Positions 24,712 to 35,250 of a stretch of 64,000 nucleotides of DNA are shown here, piece by piece. The notes under the pieces are model-generated. The model saw only the letters and a list, made by a program, of their open reading frames with translations. It made no database searches and was not told the DNA's origin. Numbering within the stretch: the stretch's first letter is position 1; each line of letters opens with the position of its first letter. The translations under genes were made by a program, and so were the position numbers. Origin of the DNA: Aquamicrobium sp. (lineage in GTDB: Bacteria; Pseudomonadota; Alphaproteobacteria; Rhizobiales; Rhizobiaceae); the NCBI RefSeq assembly GCF_023954335.1, contig NZ_JAMLIE010000001.1:1302001-1366000 (forward strand), given 5' to 3'.

Positions 24712-26030
24712 CCCGCATCATGCATCGCTCGCTCGTCACGAGCCCGCCGGTCGCCGTCGCCGCGCGCGGCATCGAGATCGTGGATGCGCAGGGCAGGAGC
24801 TATATCGACGCCTCGGGCGGCGCCGGCGTCTCCTGTCTCGGCCATGGCCATCCGGCGGTGCTCGAAGCCATGCACGCGCAACTCGACCGCATCGCCTACG
24901 CCCATACCGGCTTCTTCACCACCGAGGTCGCCGAGCAACTCGGCGAACGGCTGGTCGAGGATGCGCCGGAGGGGCTCGACCACGTCTATCTCGTCTCGGG
25001 CGGGTCGGAGGCGGTCGAGGCGGCGCTGAAGATGGCGCGCCAGTATTTCGTCGAGATCGGCCAGCCGCAGCGCCGCCATGTCGTCGCGCGCCGCCAGAGC
25101 TATCACGGCAACACGCTCGGGGCGCTGGCCGCCGGCGGCAACGAATGGCGGCGCGAGCAGTTCCGCCCGCTGCTGATCGAGACCCATCACGTCGATCCCT
25201 GCTTTTCCTATCGCTTCCGCCGCGAGGACGAGAGCGAGGAGGACTACGCGGCGCGCACCGCCGCCTCGCTGGAGGAGAAGCTCCTCGAACTCGGGCCCGA
25301 GACCGTCATCGCCTTCGTCGCAGAGACGGTCGTGGGCGCGACGGCCGGCGCCGTCCCGCCGGTCGGCGACTATTTCCGCCGCATCCGCGAGATCTGCGAC
25401 CGCCACGGCGTGCTGCTGATCCTCGACGAGGTGATGTGCGGCATGGGCCGCACCGGCACGCTGCACGCCTGCGAGCAGGAAGGCATCGCGCCCGACCTGA
25501 TGACCATCGCCAAGGGGCTGGGCGGCGGCTACCAGCCGATCGGCGCGGTGCTCGTCTCGGGAGCGATCCGCGAGGCGATGTGCGCCGGTTCCGGCTTCTT
25601 CCAGCACGGCCACACCTATATGGGCCACCCCATGGCCGCGGCGGCCGGCCTTGCCGTGCAGGAAACCATCCGCCGCGACAAGCTGCTCGACAACGTCCGG
25701 GCCATGGGCGCGCTGCTCGAGGCGCGCCTGACCGAACGCTTCGGCAACCATCACCATGTCGGCGACATCAGGGGGCGCGGCCTGTTCCGCGCGATCGAGC
25801 TGGTGGAGGATCGCGCGAGCAAGCGTCCGTTCGCCGCCTCGCGTAAGGTCAACGCGGCGATCAAGCGCGCGGCCATGGCGCGCGGCCTGATGGTCTACCC
25901 GATGGGCGGGACCATCGACGGCGTCAATGGCGACCATGTGCTTGTGGCGCCGCCCTTTATCGTCGACGAAACCGATATCGAGCGCATCGTGTCGCGCCTC
26001 GGCGACGCGGTCGACGCGGCTGTGACTTGA
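24708..26030 (+). CDS. class III (PLP-dependent) aminotransferase
   Basis: 440 residues with the subgroup III layout: [18 protein letters not shown] near the start, [18 protein letters not shown], the aspartate in [14 protein letters not shown], and the Schiff-base lysine K269 in [15 protein letters not shown]. It probably transfers an omega- or alpha-amino group from the substrate taken up by the adjacent TAXI transporter. It is coupled to the regulator upstream by ATGA. Substrate specificity is not deducible. Confidence 0.92.
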   Translation: MTRIMHRSLVTSPPVAVAARGIEIVDAQGRSYIDASGGAGVSCLGHGHPAVLEAMHAQLDRIAYAHTGFFTTEVAEQLGERLVEDAPEGLDHVYLVSGGSEAVEAALKMARQYFVEIGQPQRRHVVARRQSYHGNTLGALAAGGNEWRREQFRPLLIETHHVDPCFSYRFRREDESEEDYAARTAASLEEKLLELGPETVIAFVAETVVGATAGAVPPVGDYFRRIREICDRHGVLLILDEVMCGMGRTGTLHACEQEGIAPDLMTIAKGLGGGYQPIGAVLVSGAIREAMCAGSGFFQHGHTYMGHPMAAAAGLAVQETIRRDKLLDNVRAMGALLEARLTERFGNHHHVGDIRGRGLFRAIELVEDRASKRPFAASRKVNAAIKRAAMARGLMVYPMGGTIDGVNGDHVLVAPPFIVDETDIERIVSRLGDAVDAAVT

Positions 26031-26188
26031 CGGTGGCGCCGATACGCGCACTCTTGGGGACGGGGATCGGGGGGCTCCGCGCCTGCCGCCTCCGACCCCG
26101 CCTCGAAGAAGGAGACGGGCCTGCGGCACGAGGCCTGTCTTCATCCGAAAGCCCGAAGAGGGATCGTGCCCAACAGGGAGACGCACTC

Positions 26189-27169
26189 ATGAAACGACAT
26201 TCGGTACTCGGCTTCGGCCTCGTTACGGCGATGTTCGCCTCGCTGGCGGCAGGAGCCGCCAGCGCCCAGGAACAGCGTTTCGTCTCGGTCGGCACCGGCG
26301 GCGTGACCGGCGTGTATTATCCGGTCGGCGGCGCCATCTGCCGGCTGATGAACCAGACCCGCCGCGACCACGGCATCCGCTGCTCGGTCGAGTCGACCGG
26401 CGGCTCGGTCTTCAACGTCAACGCCATCAAGGGCGGCGACCTCGAATTCGGCGTCGTGCAGTCGGACGTCCAGTACAACGCCGCCCATGGCGAGGCCGGC
26501 TTCGCCGATGGCGGGCCGCATGAGAAGCTGCGTTCGGTGTTCTCGCTCCATGCCGAGCCGCTCACCGTGGTCGCGCGCGCCGACGCCGGCATCTCCGATT
26601 TCGACGGCCTCAAGGGCAAGCGCGTTAATATCGGTAATCCCGGCTCCGGCCAGCGCGCGCTGATGGACCTGCTCATCGCGGAGAAGGGCTGGACCAACTC
26701 CGACTTCGCGTTGGCGGGCGAGCTCGCGCCCGCCGAGCAGAGCTCCCAGCTCTGCGACAACAACATAGACGCCTTCGCCTATACGGTCGGCCATCCGGCC
26801 GGCGCGATCCAGGAGGCGACCACGACCTGCGAGTCCAGGATCGTTCCGGTCGAGGGCGATGTGGTCGACAAGCTGGTCGCGGAGCGCCCCTACTACTTCA
26901 AGGCGGTCATCCCCGGCGGCATGTACAACGGCAATCCCGACGACGTGAACACCTTCGGCGTCGGCGCGACCGTCGTGACCTCCGCGGACGTGCCGGACGA
27001 CGTCGTCCGCGCCTTCGTCGACGCGGTGTTCAAGGACTTCGACGCCTTCAAGGGCCTGCATCCGGCGCTCGCCAACCTGAACCCGGAAGCCATGGTGAAC
27101 CAGGGCAATTCTGCCCCGATGCACCCGGCCGCCGAAGCCTATTTCAAGGAAAAGGGTTGGCTTCAGTAG
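26189..27169 (+). CDS. TAXI-family TRAP transporter solute-binding protein
   Basis: 326 residues from the ATG at 26189, preceded by CAGGGAG. The signal peptide ends ...GAASAQ. The mature protein opens [18 protein letters not shown], the TAXI hallmark, and has [11 protein letters not shown] and an [10 protein letters not shown] region near the C-terminus. It captures an organic acid or amino acid in the periplasm for the fused permease encoded at 27352. The 158 bases before it hold no gene. Confidence 0.94.
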   Translation: MKRHSVLGFGLVTAMFASLAAGAASAQEQRFVSVGTGGVTGVYYPVGGAICRLMNQTRRDHGIRCSVESTGGSVFNVNAIKGGDLEFGVVQSDVQYNAAHGEAGFADGGPHEKLRSVFSLHAEPLTVVARADAGISDFDGLKGKRVNIGNPGSGQRALMDLLIAEKGWTNSDFALAGELAPAEQSSQLCDNNIDAFAYTVGHPAGAIQEATTTCESRIVPVEGDVVDKLVAERPYYFKAVIPGGMYNGNPDDVNTFGVGATVVTSADVPDDVVRAFVDAVFKDFDAFKGLHPALANLNPEAMVNQGNSAPMHPAAEAYFKEKGWLQ

Positions 27170-27201
27170 GGTCGAGCCACACCCGCGAGGAAAGGCAACG
27201 C

Positions 27202-27276
27202 ATGACGTCTTGCCGAACCTTCATCGTCTTCGGTCCGGGCGCGAAGCTGCGCGCAGACGAGCGCGCGCCCGGCTGA
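27202..27276 (+). CDS. possible 24-residue leader peptide or small protein
   Basis: The ATG at 27202 follows a strong ribosome site (GAGGAAAGG, 6 bases away). The frame encodes MTSCRTFIVFGPGAKLRADE and ends 7 bases before the terminator-like hairpin at 27283. It may be a translated leader that affects readthrough into the permease, or chance. No conservation could be tested. Confidence 0.3.
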   Translation: MTSCRTFIVFGPGAKLRADERAPG

Positions 27277-27282
27277 CATTGG

Positions 27283-27316
27283 GGGAGGCGTTTCCGCGGG
27301 AAGCGCCTCCCTTTTT
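27283..27316 (+). terminator. intrinsic terminator or attenuator between binding protein and permease
   Basis: A 13-bp stem (27283-27295 with 27299-27311, one G-U pair) with a three-base loop is followed by CTTTTTC. It sits between the TAXI binding protein and its permease. Partial termination here would give more binding protein than permease, as is common for such operons. Confidence 0.75.
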
Positions 27317-27351
27317 CATTTCCCGGAATCGCCCACCGGAGGGGAACCGCC

Positions 27352-30015
27352 ATGGCGACAGAGAACGACAAGACCGCGAACGCGCCGCTGAGCGAGGCCG
27401 AGCTTCAGGACCTCGTGGCCGCTTCCGATACCGGCGCGCGCAATCCCGTCGGCTTCGCGGCATGGGTGATCTCGGGCGTGGCGCTGTGCTGGTCGCTGTT
27501 CCAGCTCTACATCGCCTCGCCATTGCCCTTCATGCTATCGAGCGCGACCGGCCTGCCGCTGGTGTTCAACGACACGCAGACGCGCTCCATCCATCTTGCC
27601 TTCGGCGTGTTCCTCGCCTTCATGGCCTATCCGGCCTTCGCCCGCAGCCCGCGCGACCGCATCCCGACGCTCGACTGGGTCTTCGCCATCGTCGCGGCCT
27701 TCGCCGCCCTCTACATCTTCATCTTCTACCGCGACCTCGCGCGCCGGCCCGGCCTGCCGATCACGCAGGACCTGGTGGTCGCCGGCATTGGCATGGTCCT
27801 GCTGCTGGAGGCGACGCGCCGCGCGCTCGGCCCGCCGCTCGCCGTCGTCGCCATGGTCTTCCTGGCCTATGTCTTCTTCGGCTCCTCGCCGCTGGTGCCC
27901 GACATCATCCGCTGGGGCGGCGCCTCCTTCGGCCGCGCCATGGACCAGATGTGGCTGTCCACCGGCGGCGTCTTCGGCGTGCCGCTCGGCGTCTCCACCG
28001 CCTTCGTGTTCCTGTTCGTGCTGTTCGGCTCGATGCTCGACAGGGCGGGCGCGGGCAATTTCTTCATCAAGCTCGCCTTCGCGCTGCTCGGCCACATGCG
28101 CGGCGGACCGGCCAAGGCGGCCGTGCTCTCCTCGATGATGACGGGGATGATCTCCGGCTCGTCCATCGCCAATGTGGTGACGACCGGCACCTTCACCATC
28201 CCGCTGATGAAGCGCGTCGGGTTCACGCCGGAGAAGGCCGGCTCGGTCGAGGTGGCGAGTTCGGTCAACGGCCAGATCATGCCGCCGGTCATGGGCGCGG
28301 CCGCCTTCCTGATGGTCGAATATATCGGCATCCCCTATATCGAGGTGATCAAGCACGCCTTCCTGCCGGCGGTCATCTCCTACATCGCCCTGCTCTACCT
28401 CGTGCATCTGGAAGCCGTGCGCGGCGACATGCCGGTCCTGCCCAAGCGGGTGCAGTCCACCGGCCTCCAGTCGCTGCTGCGCGCCGGCATCACCATCGCC
28501 TCGATCGTCATCCTGGCGGGCGCGGTCTACTACTTCATCGCCCTCGTGCGCATGGTGCTGCCCGGCATCTCCGGCCCGGCGCTGATCGTGCTTCTGCTCG
28601 CCGCCTATGTGGCGCTCATCTGGTACGCGTCGAGGGTTCCCGATCTCGACCTCGACGATCCCAACGCGCCGGTAGTCGAGCTGCCGCTGGTCAAGGACGT
28701 GATCAAGACCGGCCTGCACTATCTGCTGCCGCTCTTCGTGCTCGTCTGGTTCCTGATGGTCGAGCGCCGCTCGCCCGGTCTGTCGGCCTTCTACGCGGTG
28801 CTGCTGCTCATCGTCGTCGTCCTCACGCAAAAGCCGCTCAAGGCACTGTTCCGGGGCATCCGCGCCTCCGAGCAGGTCGCCGCCTTCCGCGAAGGCTTCG
28901 ACGACCTGATCGTCGGCCTGATCGCGGGCGCGCGCAACATGATCGGCATCGCCTGCGCCACGGCCGCGGCCGGCATCATCGTCGGCACGGTCACGCTGAC
29001 CGGCATCGGCCAGGTCATGGCAGAGTTCGTCGAGTTCCTGTCGGGCGGCAACATCTTCCTGATCCTGGTGTTCACCGCGATCATCAGCCTGGTTCTGGGC
29101 ATGGGCCTGCCGACCACGGCCAACTACATCGTCGTCTCCTCGCTGATGGCCCCGGTCATCGTCGAGGTCGGCGCGGCCAACGGCGTGCTGATCCCGCTGA
29201 TCGCGGCGCATATGTTCGTCTTCTATTTCGGCATCATGGCCGACGTGACGCCGCCCGTCGGCCTCGCCTCCTTCGCGGCGGCGGCCGTTTCCGGCGGCGA
29301 CCCGATCAAGACCGGCTTCGTCGCCTTCTTCTATTCGCTGCGCACTGTGCTCCTGCCCTTCATCTTCGTCTTCAACACCGACCTGCTGCTGATCGGCGTC
29401 GGCTGGGCCGGGGGAACGTGGATATTCCTCAAGGCGACCGTCGCGATGCTCATCTTCGCGGCCGCGACGCAAGGCTTCTTCATGGCGCGGAACCGCATCT
29501 GGGAGACGGTGGCGCTGCTGCTCGTCACCTTCCTGCTCCTGCGTCCCGGCTTCTTCCTCGACCTGGTGCAGCCGCCCTATGACGCGATCGAGCCGCAGCG
29601 CATCCACGAAACGGTCGAGGCCCAGCCCGACGATGCCGAGGTGCGGGTGCATATCGCCGGCCCGTCCTTCAACGATCCCGACCGGACGCTCGACCGCATC
29701 ATGGCTTTCGACCTCGGCCCGGCCGGCGAATCCGGCCAGGCCCGTTTCGAGGCCGCGACCGGCCTTGCCATGCGGATCGAGGGAGACAAGGCGATCCTCG
29801 ACGAGCCGCTCGACATGAACAGCCTCGCCGGCCGCACCCTGTCGGACATGGATTTCTACGCCGACGAGCCGGTGACGGTCACGGCGCTCGAGGTGGCGGC
29901 CGAGCGCATGCCGCGCGAGGTGTTCTACATTCCGGCCATCCTGCTGCTCGGTCTGGTGATCTGGTCTCAGCGCCGGCGCGGCGGCACGCTCGCCGGCAAT
30001 CCGAAGGCAGCGTGA
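27352..30015 (+). CDS. TAXI-type TRAP transporter fused permease (DctQM) with DUF3394 C-terminal domain
   Basis: 887 residues, fusing the small 4-TM and large 12-TM TRAP subunits in one chain. An acidic cytoplasmic head (residues 1-35) is followed by the small-subunit-like TMs to about 180. The DctM core follows, with GMISGSSIANVVTTGTFTIP, VNGQIMPPVMGAAAF and GMGLPTTANYIVVSSLMAP. From about 735 on, a soluble DUF3394 region (VRVHIAGPSFNDPDRTLDRI) precedes a last TM. It imports the ligand of the upstream binding protein with Na+ or H+. Confidence 0.94.
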   Translation: MATENDKTANAPLSEAELQDLVAASDTGARNPVGFAAWVISGVALCWSLFQLYIASPLPFMLSSATGLPLVFNDTQTRSIHLAFGVFLAFMAYPAFARSPRDRIPTLDWVFAIVAAFAALYIFIFYRDLARRPGLPITQDLVVAGIGMVLLLEATRRALGPPLAVVAMVFLAYVFFGSSPLVPDIIRWGGASFGRAMDQMWLSTGGVFGVPLGVSTAFVFLFVLFGSMLDRAGAGNFFIKLAFALLGHMRGGPAKAAVLSSMMTGMISGSSIANVVTTGTFTIPLMKRVGFTPEKAGSVEVASSVNGQIMPPVMGAAAFLMVEYIGIPYIEVIKHAFLPAVISYIALLYLVHLEAVRGDMPVLPKRVQSTGLQSLLRAGITIASIVILAGAVYYFIALVRMVLPGISGPALIVLLLAAYVALIWYASRVPDLDLDDPNAPVVELPLVKDVIKTGLHYLLPLFVLVWFLMVERRSPGLSAFYAVLLLIVVVLTQKPLKALFRGIRASEQVAAFREGFDDLIVGLIAGARNMIGIACATAAAGIIVGTVTLTGIGQVMAEFVEFLSGGNIFLILVFTAIISLVLGMGLPTTANYIVVSSLMAPVIVEVGAANGVLIPLIAAHMFVFYFGIMADVTPPVGLASFAAAAVSGGDPIKTGFVAFFYSLRTVLLPFIFVFNTDLLLIGVGWAGGTWIFLKATVAMLIFAAATQGFFMARNRIWETVALLLVTFLLLRPGFFLDLVQPPYDAIEPQRIHETVEAQPDDAEVRVHIAGPSFNDPDRTLDRIMAFDLGPAGESGQARFEAATGLAMRIEGDKAILDEPLDMNSLAGRTLSDMDFYADEPVTVTALEVAAERMPREVFYIPAILLLGLVIWSQRRRGGTLAGNPKAA

Positions 30016-30026
30016 GGAGCGGTGCG

Positions 30027-30452
30027 ATGTACAGGAACATTCTTGTGACGGTCGATCTCGGCGAGGCCGAGGCGGAGAAGAAGGCGATCAAAACCGCCGT
30101 GGAGCTGGCGCGGTTCACCGGCGCCAACCTTCACGTGCTCACGGTCGTGCCGGATTACGGCCTGTCCCTCGTCGGCGGCTTCTTCCCGAAGGACCACGAG
30201 AAGCAGGCGATCGAGCACGCGAACAAGGCGCTGCACGACTATACGAAGGCGAACGTCCCAGCGGACGTGAAGCATCGCCACATCGTCGGCCACGGCTCGA
30301 TCTATCGGGAGATTTTGCACTATGCCGCAGTCAGCAAGGCCGATCTCATCGTGCTCATGGCCTCCAAGCCGGGCCCTGAGAACTATCTTCTCGGACCGAA
30401 CGCGGCCCGCGTGGCCCGCCATGCAGACGTGTCCGTGCATGTGGTCAGATAG
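30027..30452 (+). CDS. universal stress protein (UspA family), TRAP-associated
   Basis: 141 residues from the ATG at 30027, with AGGAGC just before. Begins MYRNILVTVDLGEAEAEKKA and has the nucleotide-binding G-x2-G-x9-G-like end (VLMASKPGPENYLLGPNA). UspA proteins are often encoded beside TAXI transporters (as TeaD beside TeaABC) and bind ATP to regulate the permease; this is inferred here. It sits 11 bases behind the permease gene. The following 127 bases to the convergent operon show no clear gene. Confidence 0.9.
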   Translation: MYRNILVTVDLGEAEAEKKAIKTAVELARFTGANLHVLTVVPDYGLSLVGGFFPKDHEKQAIEHANKALHDYTKANVPADVKHRHIVGHGSIYREILHYAAVSKADLIVLMASKPGPENYLLGPNAARVARHADVSVHVVR

Positions 30453-30579
30453 GGGCTATCTCGCTCGACGATCCTAACGGGTATTGCAAACGCCACATCT
30501 TTGCCGGTTTCGAGCGCACCAATGTGATTGCCTGGAAAATGCTCAGGCTCTGCCACGCCAATGGTGAATCCCGGTTGCG

Positions 30580-31863
30580 TCAGAAGCCGCTTGCGTGTGG
30601 CAGCCATGTCGAAAGCGACGGAATCAGTGTCAGCATCGTGAGCACGATCAGGTGCGCGACCATGAACGGCGGCATCTCTCGTACGAGTTCGCCCACGTTG
30701 AGCCTCACCGTTGATGAGATAACGAACAGCAGTGCGCCGACCGGCGGCGTGATCAGTCCGATCGTCAGGTTCACGATCACGATCATCGCGAACTGGAACG
30801 GGTCTATGCCGAGACTGTGCGCAATAGGCGAAAGGATCGGCACGAGCACCATCACACCGGGCAGCGGGTCCATGAACAGGCCGAACAGAATCAGCAGCAG
30901 GTTGACGGCGAGCAGAAAGACGATCGGGCTCAGGTTCCAGCCTGAGATTACGTCGGCAAGCGTCTGCGGAACGCTCTCGATGATCAAGACCCACGCGAAA
31001 GCGCGGGCGGCGGCCAGGATGACGAGCACCGAGACGCTGACGAGTGCGGCGCGCAGGAGGATCGCTGGCAGATCGCGCGGCTTGAGGGACCTGTAGACGA
31101 ACGTTCCGCACAGCACCGCGTAGAAAACAGCGACCACCGACGCTTCGGTCGGCGTGAAGATGCCGCCGCGGATGCCGCCGATGATGATCACCACCAGCAT
31201 CAGGGCCGGGATCGCCAGGAACGTCGTCCGCACCATTTCGGCGAGCGCTGGCCTTGGTTCGCTCGCGCGGTATCCCCGCTGGCGACAGACATGCCAGTTG
31301 GCCGCGCACAGCATGGCCGTCATCGCGAGCCCCGGCACGATGCCGGCCATAAACAGCCCGCCGACCGAGACCTCGCTGACCTGCATGGCATAGAGGATCA
31401 TGATGTTCGACGGGGGGATGATCGGCCCGATAACCGCGCTCGATGCTGTCAACGCGCCGGCGTAGGACTTGTCGTAGCCGCTTTTCTCCATCATGCGCAC
31501 CATCATCGCGCCGGGGCCGGCCGCGTCGGCGAGAGCCGACCCGGAGATGCCCGCGAACATCGTCGATGACAGCACGTTCGCATAGCCCAGACCGCCACGC
31601 AGATGACCGACGAACTGCGAGGCGAAGCGCAGCAAGACGGTCGTCATCGCACCGCCGGTCATCACCTCGGCGGCGAGGATGAAGAACGGCACGGCCATTA
31701 ACGGGAAGCTGTCCAGGCAGGAGAACATCTCCTTTACCACGACAAGCATCGGATAGCTCGATCCGAACCAGACGGCCAGTGCCGCCGAAATCGCGAGCGA
31801 GAATGCGACCGGAACGCCGATAAGGAGAAGAACGAAGAAAGAGGCGAAGAGGATTGTCACCAT
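30580..31863 (-). CDS. dctM: TRAP transporter large permease (DctM)
   Basis: 427 residues, about 12 TM segments. Typical motifs are SFPLMAVPFFILAAEVMTGG, FAGISGSALADAAGPGAMM, SSAVIGPIIPPSNIMILYA and VNLTIGLITPPVGALLFV. It forms the transport pore with the DctQ subunit encoded 24 bases upstream. It is the last gene of a minus-strand operon that also has DctQ, DctP and probably the IlvD-type dehydratase. Confidence 0.95.
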   Translation of the reverse strand: MVTILFASFFVLLLIGVPVAFSLAISAALAVWFGSSYPMLVVVKEMFSCLDSFPLMAVPFFILAAEVMTGGAMTTVLLRFASQFVGHLRGGLGYANVLSSTMFAGISGSALADAAGPGAMMVRMMEKSGYDKSYAGALTASSAVIGPIIPPSNIMILYAMQVSEVSVGGLFMAGIVPGLAMTAMLCAANWHVCRQRGYRASEPRPALAEMVRTTFLAIPALMLVVIIIGGIRGGIFTPTEASVVAVFYAVLCGTFVYRSLKPRDLPAILLRAALVSVSVLVILAAARAFAWVLIIESVPQTLADVISGWNLSPIVFLLAVNLLLILFGLFMDPLPGVMVLVPILSPIAHSLGIDPFQFAMIVIVNLTIGLITPPVGALLFVISSTVRLNVGELVREMPPFMVAHLIVLTMLTLIPSLSTWLPHASGF

Positions 31864-31887
31864 GGCAGTGTCCGAATCTCGTCCATG

Positions 31888-32385
31888 TCAACCGCCGTTC
31901 GTCGGAACATCGTCCGTGCTCCCGCCCGTCGCCACGTAGTTCTTAAGAACCAGCAGGAAGTGGACGATGAGCAGCGCAAAGCCGACCGGCATGGCGGCAT
32001 AGATGGTGTAAAAGGGGATTCTCGTCGCGGGCGTCAGCTGGCGGCCCATGCGCGACATGTAGTCATGGCCGAACCATGCCATCCCGGCGAAAAAGCCTAG
32101 CACGAGCATCGAGACGACCATGCGCAGCGCACGGCTTGCACGATCCGGCAAGAGGTCGTGCAGATTGGTTATCGCGACGTGTCCGCCCGAGCGCAGGACC
32201 AGCCCTGCACCGAGAAACGTCATCCAGATCATCAGGTAGCGGGCGACTTCTTCCGCCCAGGTTAGCGAGAAGTTGGTCAGATAGCGTAGCGCGACATTGG
32301 TGAAGACGATCACCGCCATCGCTGCCAGCATCAGCAGCACCAGCCATTCGTTGACCGTCACGAAATGACGCTCGTACATTTTCAT
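31888..32385 (-). CDS. dctQ: TRAP transporter small permease (DctQ)
   Basis: 165 residues with four TM helices and the DctQ signatures FTNVALRYLTNFSLTWAEEV and LIWMTFLGAGLVLRSGGHVAI. Pairs with the DctM subunit. The start may be either of the two closely spaced ATGs (first and third codon). Lies between dctM and dctP. Confidence 0.94.
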   Translation of the reverse strand: MKMYERHFVTVNEWLVLLMLAAMAVIVFTNVALRYLTNFSLTWAEEVARYLMIWMTFLGAGLVLRSGGHVAITNLHDLLPDRASRALRMVVSMLVLGFFAGMAWFGHDYMSRMGRQLTPATRIPFYTIYAAMPVGFALLIVHFLLVLKNYVATGGSTDDVPTNGG

Positions 32386-32459
32386 CGTTTCTCACCTCGA
32401 AAGGGGCCGGCACGGCCAAAGCCGTGCCGGCGGCACCTGCGGCGGTCGGCGCAGGGCCT

Positions 32460-33452
32460 TTATTCGGTCGCGATGATCCGTTCGACGAGATCCTTGCCGT
32501 AGATGCCGTAATACTGCTCATAGGCGGCCTCCAGCGCGCCCTGGAACGCTGCCTTCTGCTCCGTGGACAGTTCGCCGACGGTCATGCCCTCGGATTTCAA
32601 CTGCTCCACGCCCGAGGTTTCGACGCCATCGACGAAGGCGCGCATCGCCGTAACGGCTTCGACGGCGCCCATGCGAAACATCTCCTGGTCTTCCTGAGAC
32701 AGGCCGTCCCAGAGCGGACGGGAGACGAGGAACACCGTCGGCGAATAGACGTGCCCCGAGAGGGTGAGATAGGTCTGGACTTCGGAGAGTTTCGCCGAGG
32801 TGATAACGGTGAGCGGGTTCTCCTGACCGTCGATCGTGCCCTGCTCCAGAGCCCCGATGACTTCCGGCCATGCCATCGGCGTGGGTGCGGCCCCAAGCGT
32901 CTCGAAGGCGGTTATGTGAGTGGGGTTCTCCATCGTCCGCAGCTTCAGGCCCGCGATATCAGCCGGCGCTTCGATGGCATTGCGGTTGTTTGTGATGTGG
33001 CGGAAACCCTGCTCGCCCCATGCGACCGCGACCAGCCCGACATCGTCGAACTTCGCGAGAATCTCCTGTCCCACCGGGCCGTCGAGCACCCGGCGCGCGT
33101 GGCCAAGGTCGCGAAAGAGAAATGGTATGTCGAAGACACCTGCTTCCGGCACGAAGTTGGACAGGGTTCCGGAGGATACGATTGTCGTCTCGACGGTGCC
33201 GAGCTGGACGCCCTCGATCACTTCGCGCTCGCCGCCGAGCCCGGAGGATGGAAAGTGCCGGAACGTGTAACGCCCGTCGCTTTCCGCCTCAACATATTCC
33301 TGCCAGCGATCGGCCGCGACACCATAATGCGATGTCGGAGCCAGCGCATAGCCGAGCTTGATCTCCTGTTGCGCGGATGCCGATGTGGCGAGACCCGCCA
33401 GTGTCGCGGCAGCGAGCGCGGCGCGAACGAATTGTCTTCTCGAATGCAGCAT
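32460..33452 (-). CDS. dctP: TRAP transporter solute-binding protein (DctP)
   Basis: 330 residues. A signal peptide with a twin-arginine-like start (RRQFVRAALAAATLAGLATSASA) precedes a DctP-type domain. Markers are LGYALAPTSHYGVAADRW, the conserved arginine region LKLRTMENPTHITAFETLGA, PMAWPEVIGALEQGTIDGQENP and VYLTLSGHVYSP-like strands. That arginine usually binds a carboxylate, so the ligand is probably an organic or sugar acid. First TRAP gene after the dehydratase gene (51 bases apart). Confidence 0.94.
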   Translation of the reverse strand: MLHSRRQFVRAALAAATLAGLATSASAQQEIKLGYALAPTSHYGVAADRWQEYVEAESDGRYTFRHFPSSGLGGEREVIEGVQLGTVETTIVSSGTLSNFVPEAGVFDIPFLFRDLGHARRVLDGPVGQEILAKFDDVGLVAVAWGEQGFRHITNNRNAIEAPADIAGLKLRTMENPTHITAFETLGAAPTPMAWPEVIGALEQGTIDGQENPLTVITSAKLSEVQTYLTLSGHVYSPTVFLVSRPLWDGLSQEDQEMFRMGAVEAVTAMRAFVDGVETSGVEQLKSEGMTVGELSTEQKAAFQGALEAAYEQYYGIYGKDLVERIIATE

Positions 33453-33503
33453 GATCTTTCCTCCCTGTTGTGATTGTTGAGCGAAACCGTCTTGGCTTGC
33501 CAG

Positions 33504-35177
33504 CTATCCGGTTACGGCTCCTTCATTGGCCGGCCTGGCGAGAGCGGCGAACTTCGCAAGCACGCCGCGCGTGTAGCGCGGAGCAGGCTGACGCCACTCG
33601 CGCCGCCGTCTTTCGATCTCTTCTGTCGAAACCTCGAGCTGGAGCAGGCGGCGTCCGGCGTCGATCGTGATCTTGTCGCCCTCCTCGACCAGCGCAATCG
33701 TTCCGCCGACGAACGCCTCCGGCGTGACATGGCCGACGAGCATGCCCCACGAGCCGCCGGAAAAGCGCCCGTCGGTGATGAGACCGACCTTGTCGCCGAG
33801 CCCGCGGCCGACGATCGCCGAGGTCGGTGCGAGCATCTCCGGCATGCCGGGACCGCCCTTCGGTCCGAGATAGCGCAGCACGAGCACGTCGCCCGGCTGG
33901 ATCGCACCGGAAAGAATGGCGTCCAGCGCGGATTGTTCGTCGTTGAACACGCGCGCCGGTCCGGTGATCGACGTCGACTTCAGGCCGGTGATCTTCGCAA
34001 CGGCGCCGCCCTCTGCCAGATTGCCGCGCAGAACCGCAAGATGACCTTCTTTGTAGAGCGGCGCATCGACGGGGCGCACCACGTCCTGGTTGGATGGTGG
34101 ATGGTCGGGAACGTCCGCGAGTTCCTCCGCGATGGTCCGGCCGGTGATCGTCAGGCAGTCGGGATTGATGAGCCCAGCGTTGAGCAGCAGCTTGAGCACC
34201 TGCGGCACGCCGCCCTGACGGTGCAGGTCTACCGCCATGTATCGGCCGGAAGGCTTGAGGTCGCAGATGACCGGGACCCTTCTACGAACGCGCTCGAAAT
34301 CCTCGAGCGTCCACTCGACATCGGCTGCATGGCAGATGGCCAGATAGTGAAGCACCGCGTTGGTAGAGCCGCCGGTCGCCATCACCAGGGCGATGGCGTT
34401 CTCGATGCTTTCGCGCGTGATGATATCGCGCGGCCTGATGCCTTTCCTGACCGCCTCCACCAGAACGGTTGCCGAAGCGGTCGTAGAATCCAGCTTCTCC
34501 TGATCGACATTGGCCATCAGTGAGGAGCCGAGCAGCGACATGCCGAGCGCCTCGAAGGACGAAGCCATCGTGTTCGCCGTATACATGCCGCCACAGGCGC
34601 CCGTGGTTGGACATGCGTGCCGTTCGATGCCCTCGAAATCCTCCTGGCTCATGCGACCAGCCCTGATCGCGCCGACGGCTTCGAATGACGAGATGACCGA
34701 CAGGTCCTCGCCCTTCCAGTTTCCTGGCTTGATGGTGCCGCCATAGACATAGACCGCCGGTACGTTCGCCCGCGCGATGCCGATCATGCCTCCGGGCTTG
34801 TTCTTGTCGCAGCCGCCGATGACGAGAACACCATCCATCCACTGGCCCTGAACTGTCGTTTCGACGCAATCCGCGATCACCTCACGCGAAACGAGCGAGT
34901 ATTTCATGCCTTCGGTGCCCATCGACATGCCGTCGGAGATGGTGGGAACGCCGAACATCTGGGGATTGGCGCCGGCCGCCTTGATCGCAGCGGCGGCGGC
35001 GTCAGCGAGAGGCTGAAGTCCCGCGTTGCAGGGCGTGATCGTCGAGTGGCCGTTGGCAATCCCGATCATCGGCTTCGCGAAGTCCTCGCTTCGATAGCCG
35101 AGCGCCCGAAACATCGCCCGATTGGGCGAACGTTCGACGCCTTTGGTGATCTTGCTCGATCGCAGTTTCTGCGGCAC
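33504..35177 (-). CDS. ilvD: IlvD-type dehydratase (dihydroxy-acid dehydratase family)
   Basis: 557 residues, the length of the [2Fe-2S] IlvD branch. Iron-sulfur/Mg motifs are GCDKNKPGG (near 123) and [15 protein letters not shown] (near 193). C-terminal signatures are [11 protein letters not shown] and [10 protein letters not shown]. Dihydroxy-acid dehydratase makes 2-keto acids in valine and isoleucine synthesis, but members of the IlvD/Edd family also dehydrate sugar acids. Grouping with a TRAP transporter and a divergent LysR gene favours a catabolic role here (inference). Confidence 0.88.
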   Translation of the reverse strand: MPQKLRSSKITKGVERSPNRAMFRALGYRSEDFAKPMIGIANGHSTITPCNAGLQPLADAAAAAIKAAGANPQMFGVPTISDGMSMGTEGMKYSLVSREVIADCVETTVQGQWMDGVLVIGGCDKNKPGGMIGIARANVPAVYVYGGTIKPGNWKGEDLSVISSFEAVGAIRAGRMSQEDFEGIERHACPTTGACGGMYTANTMASSFEALGMSLLGSSLMANVDQEKLDSTTASATVLVEAVRKGIRPRDIITRESIENAIALVMATGGSTNAVLHYLAICHAADVEWTLEDFERVRRRVPVICDLKPSGRYMAVDLHRQGGVPQVLKLLLNAGLINPDCLTITGRTIAEELADVPDHPPSNQDVVRPVDAPLYKEGHLAVLRGNLAEGGAVAKITGLKSTSITGPARVFNDEQSALDAILSGAIQPGDVLVLRYLGPKGGPGMPEMLAPTSAIVGRGLGDKVGLITDGRFSGGSWGMLVGHVTPEAFVGGTIALVEEGDKITIDAGRRLLQLEVSTEEIERRRREWRQPAPRYTRGVLAKFAALARPANEGAVTG

Positions 35178-35250
35178 TGGCTGCCCTCCCGCGGCTGGCT
35201 GGTAAGGCGAAGCATAGGCGGGAGCGTAGTAATCCTGGAAATCTATTTAT

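Noticed and set aside
27535..29652. A 705-codon open frame on the minus strand
   Set aside because: It is antisense to the TRAP permease; its composition (Asp, Glu, Gln, His, Arg) is typical of shadow frames in GC-rich genes and it has no recognisable domain.
30453..30579. Minus-strand open stretch reading GVAEPEHFPGNHIGALETGK
   Set aside because: It looks codon-like but is short, without its own start, and I could not link it to a family; it may be a relic.
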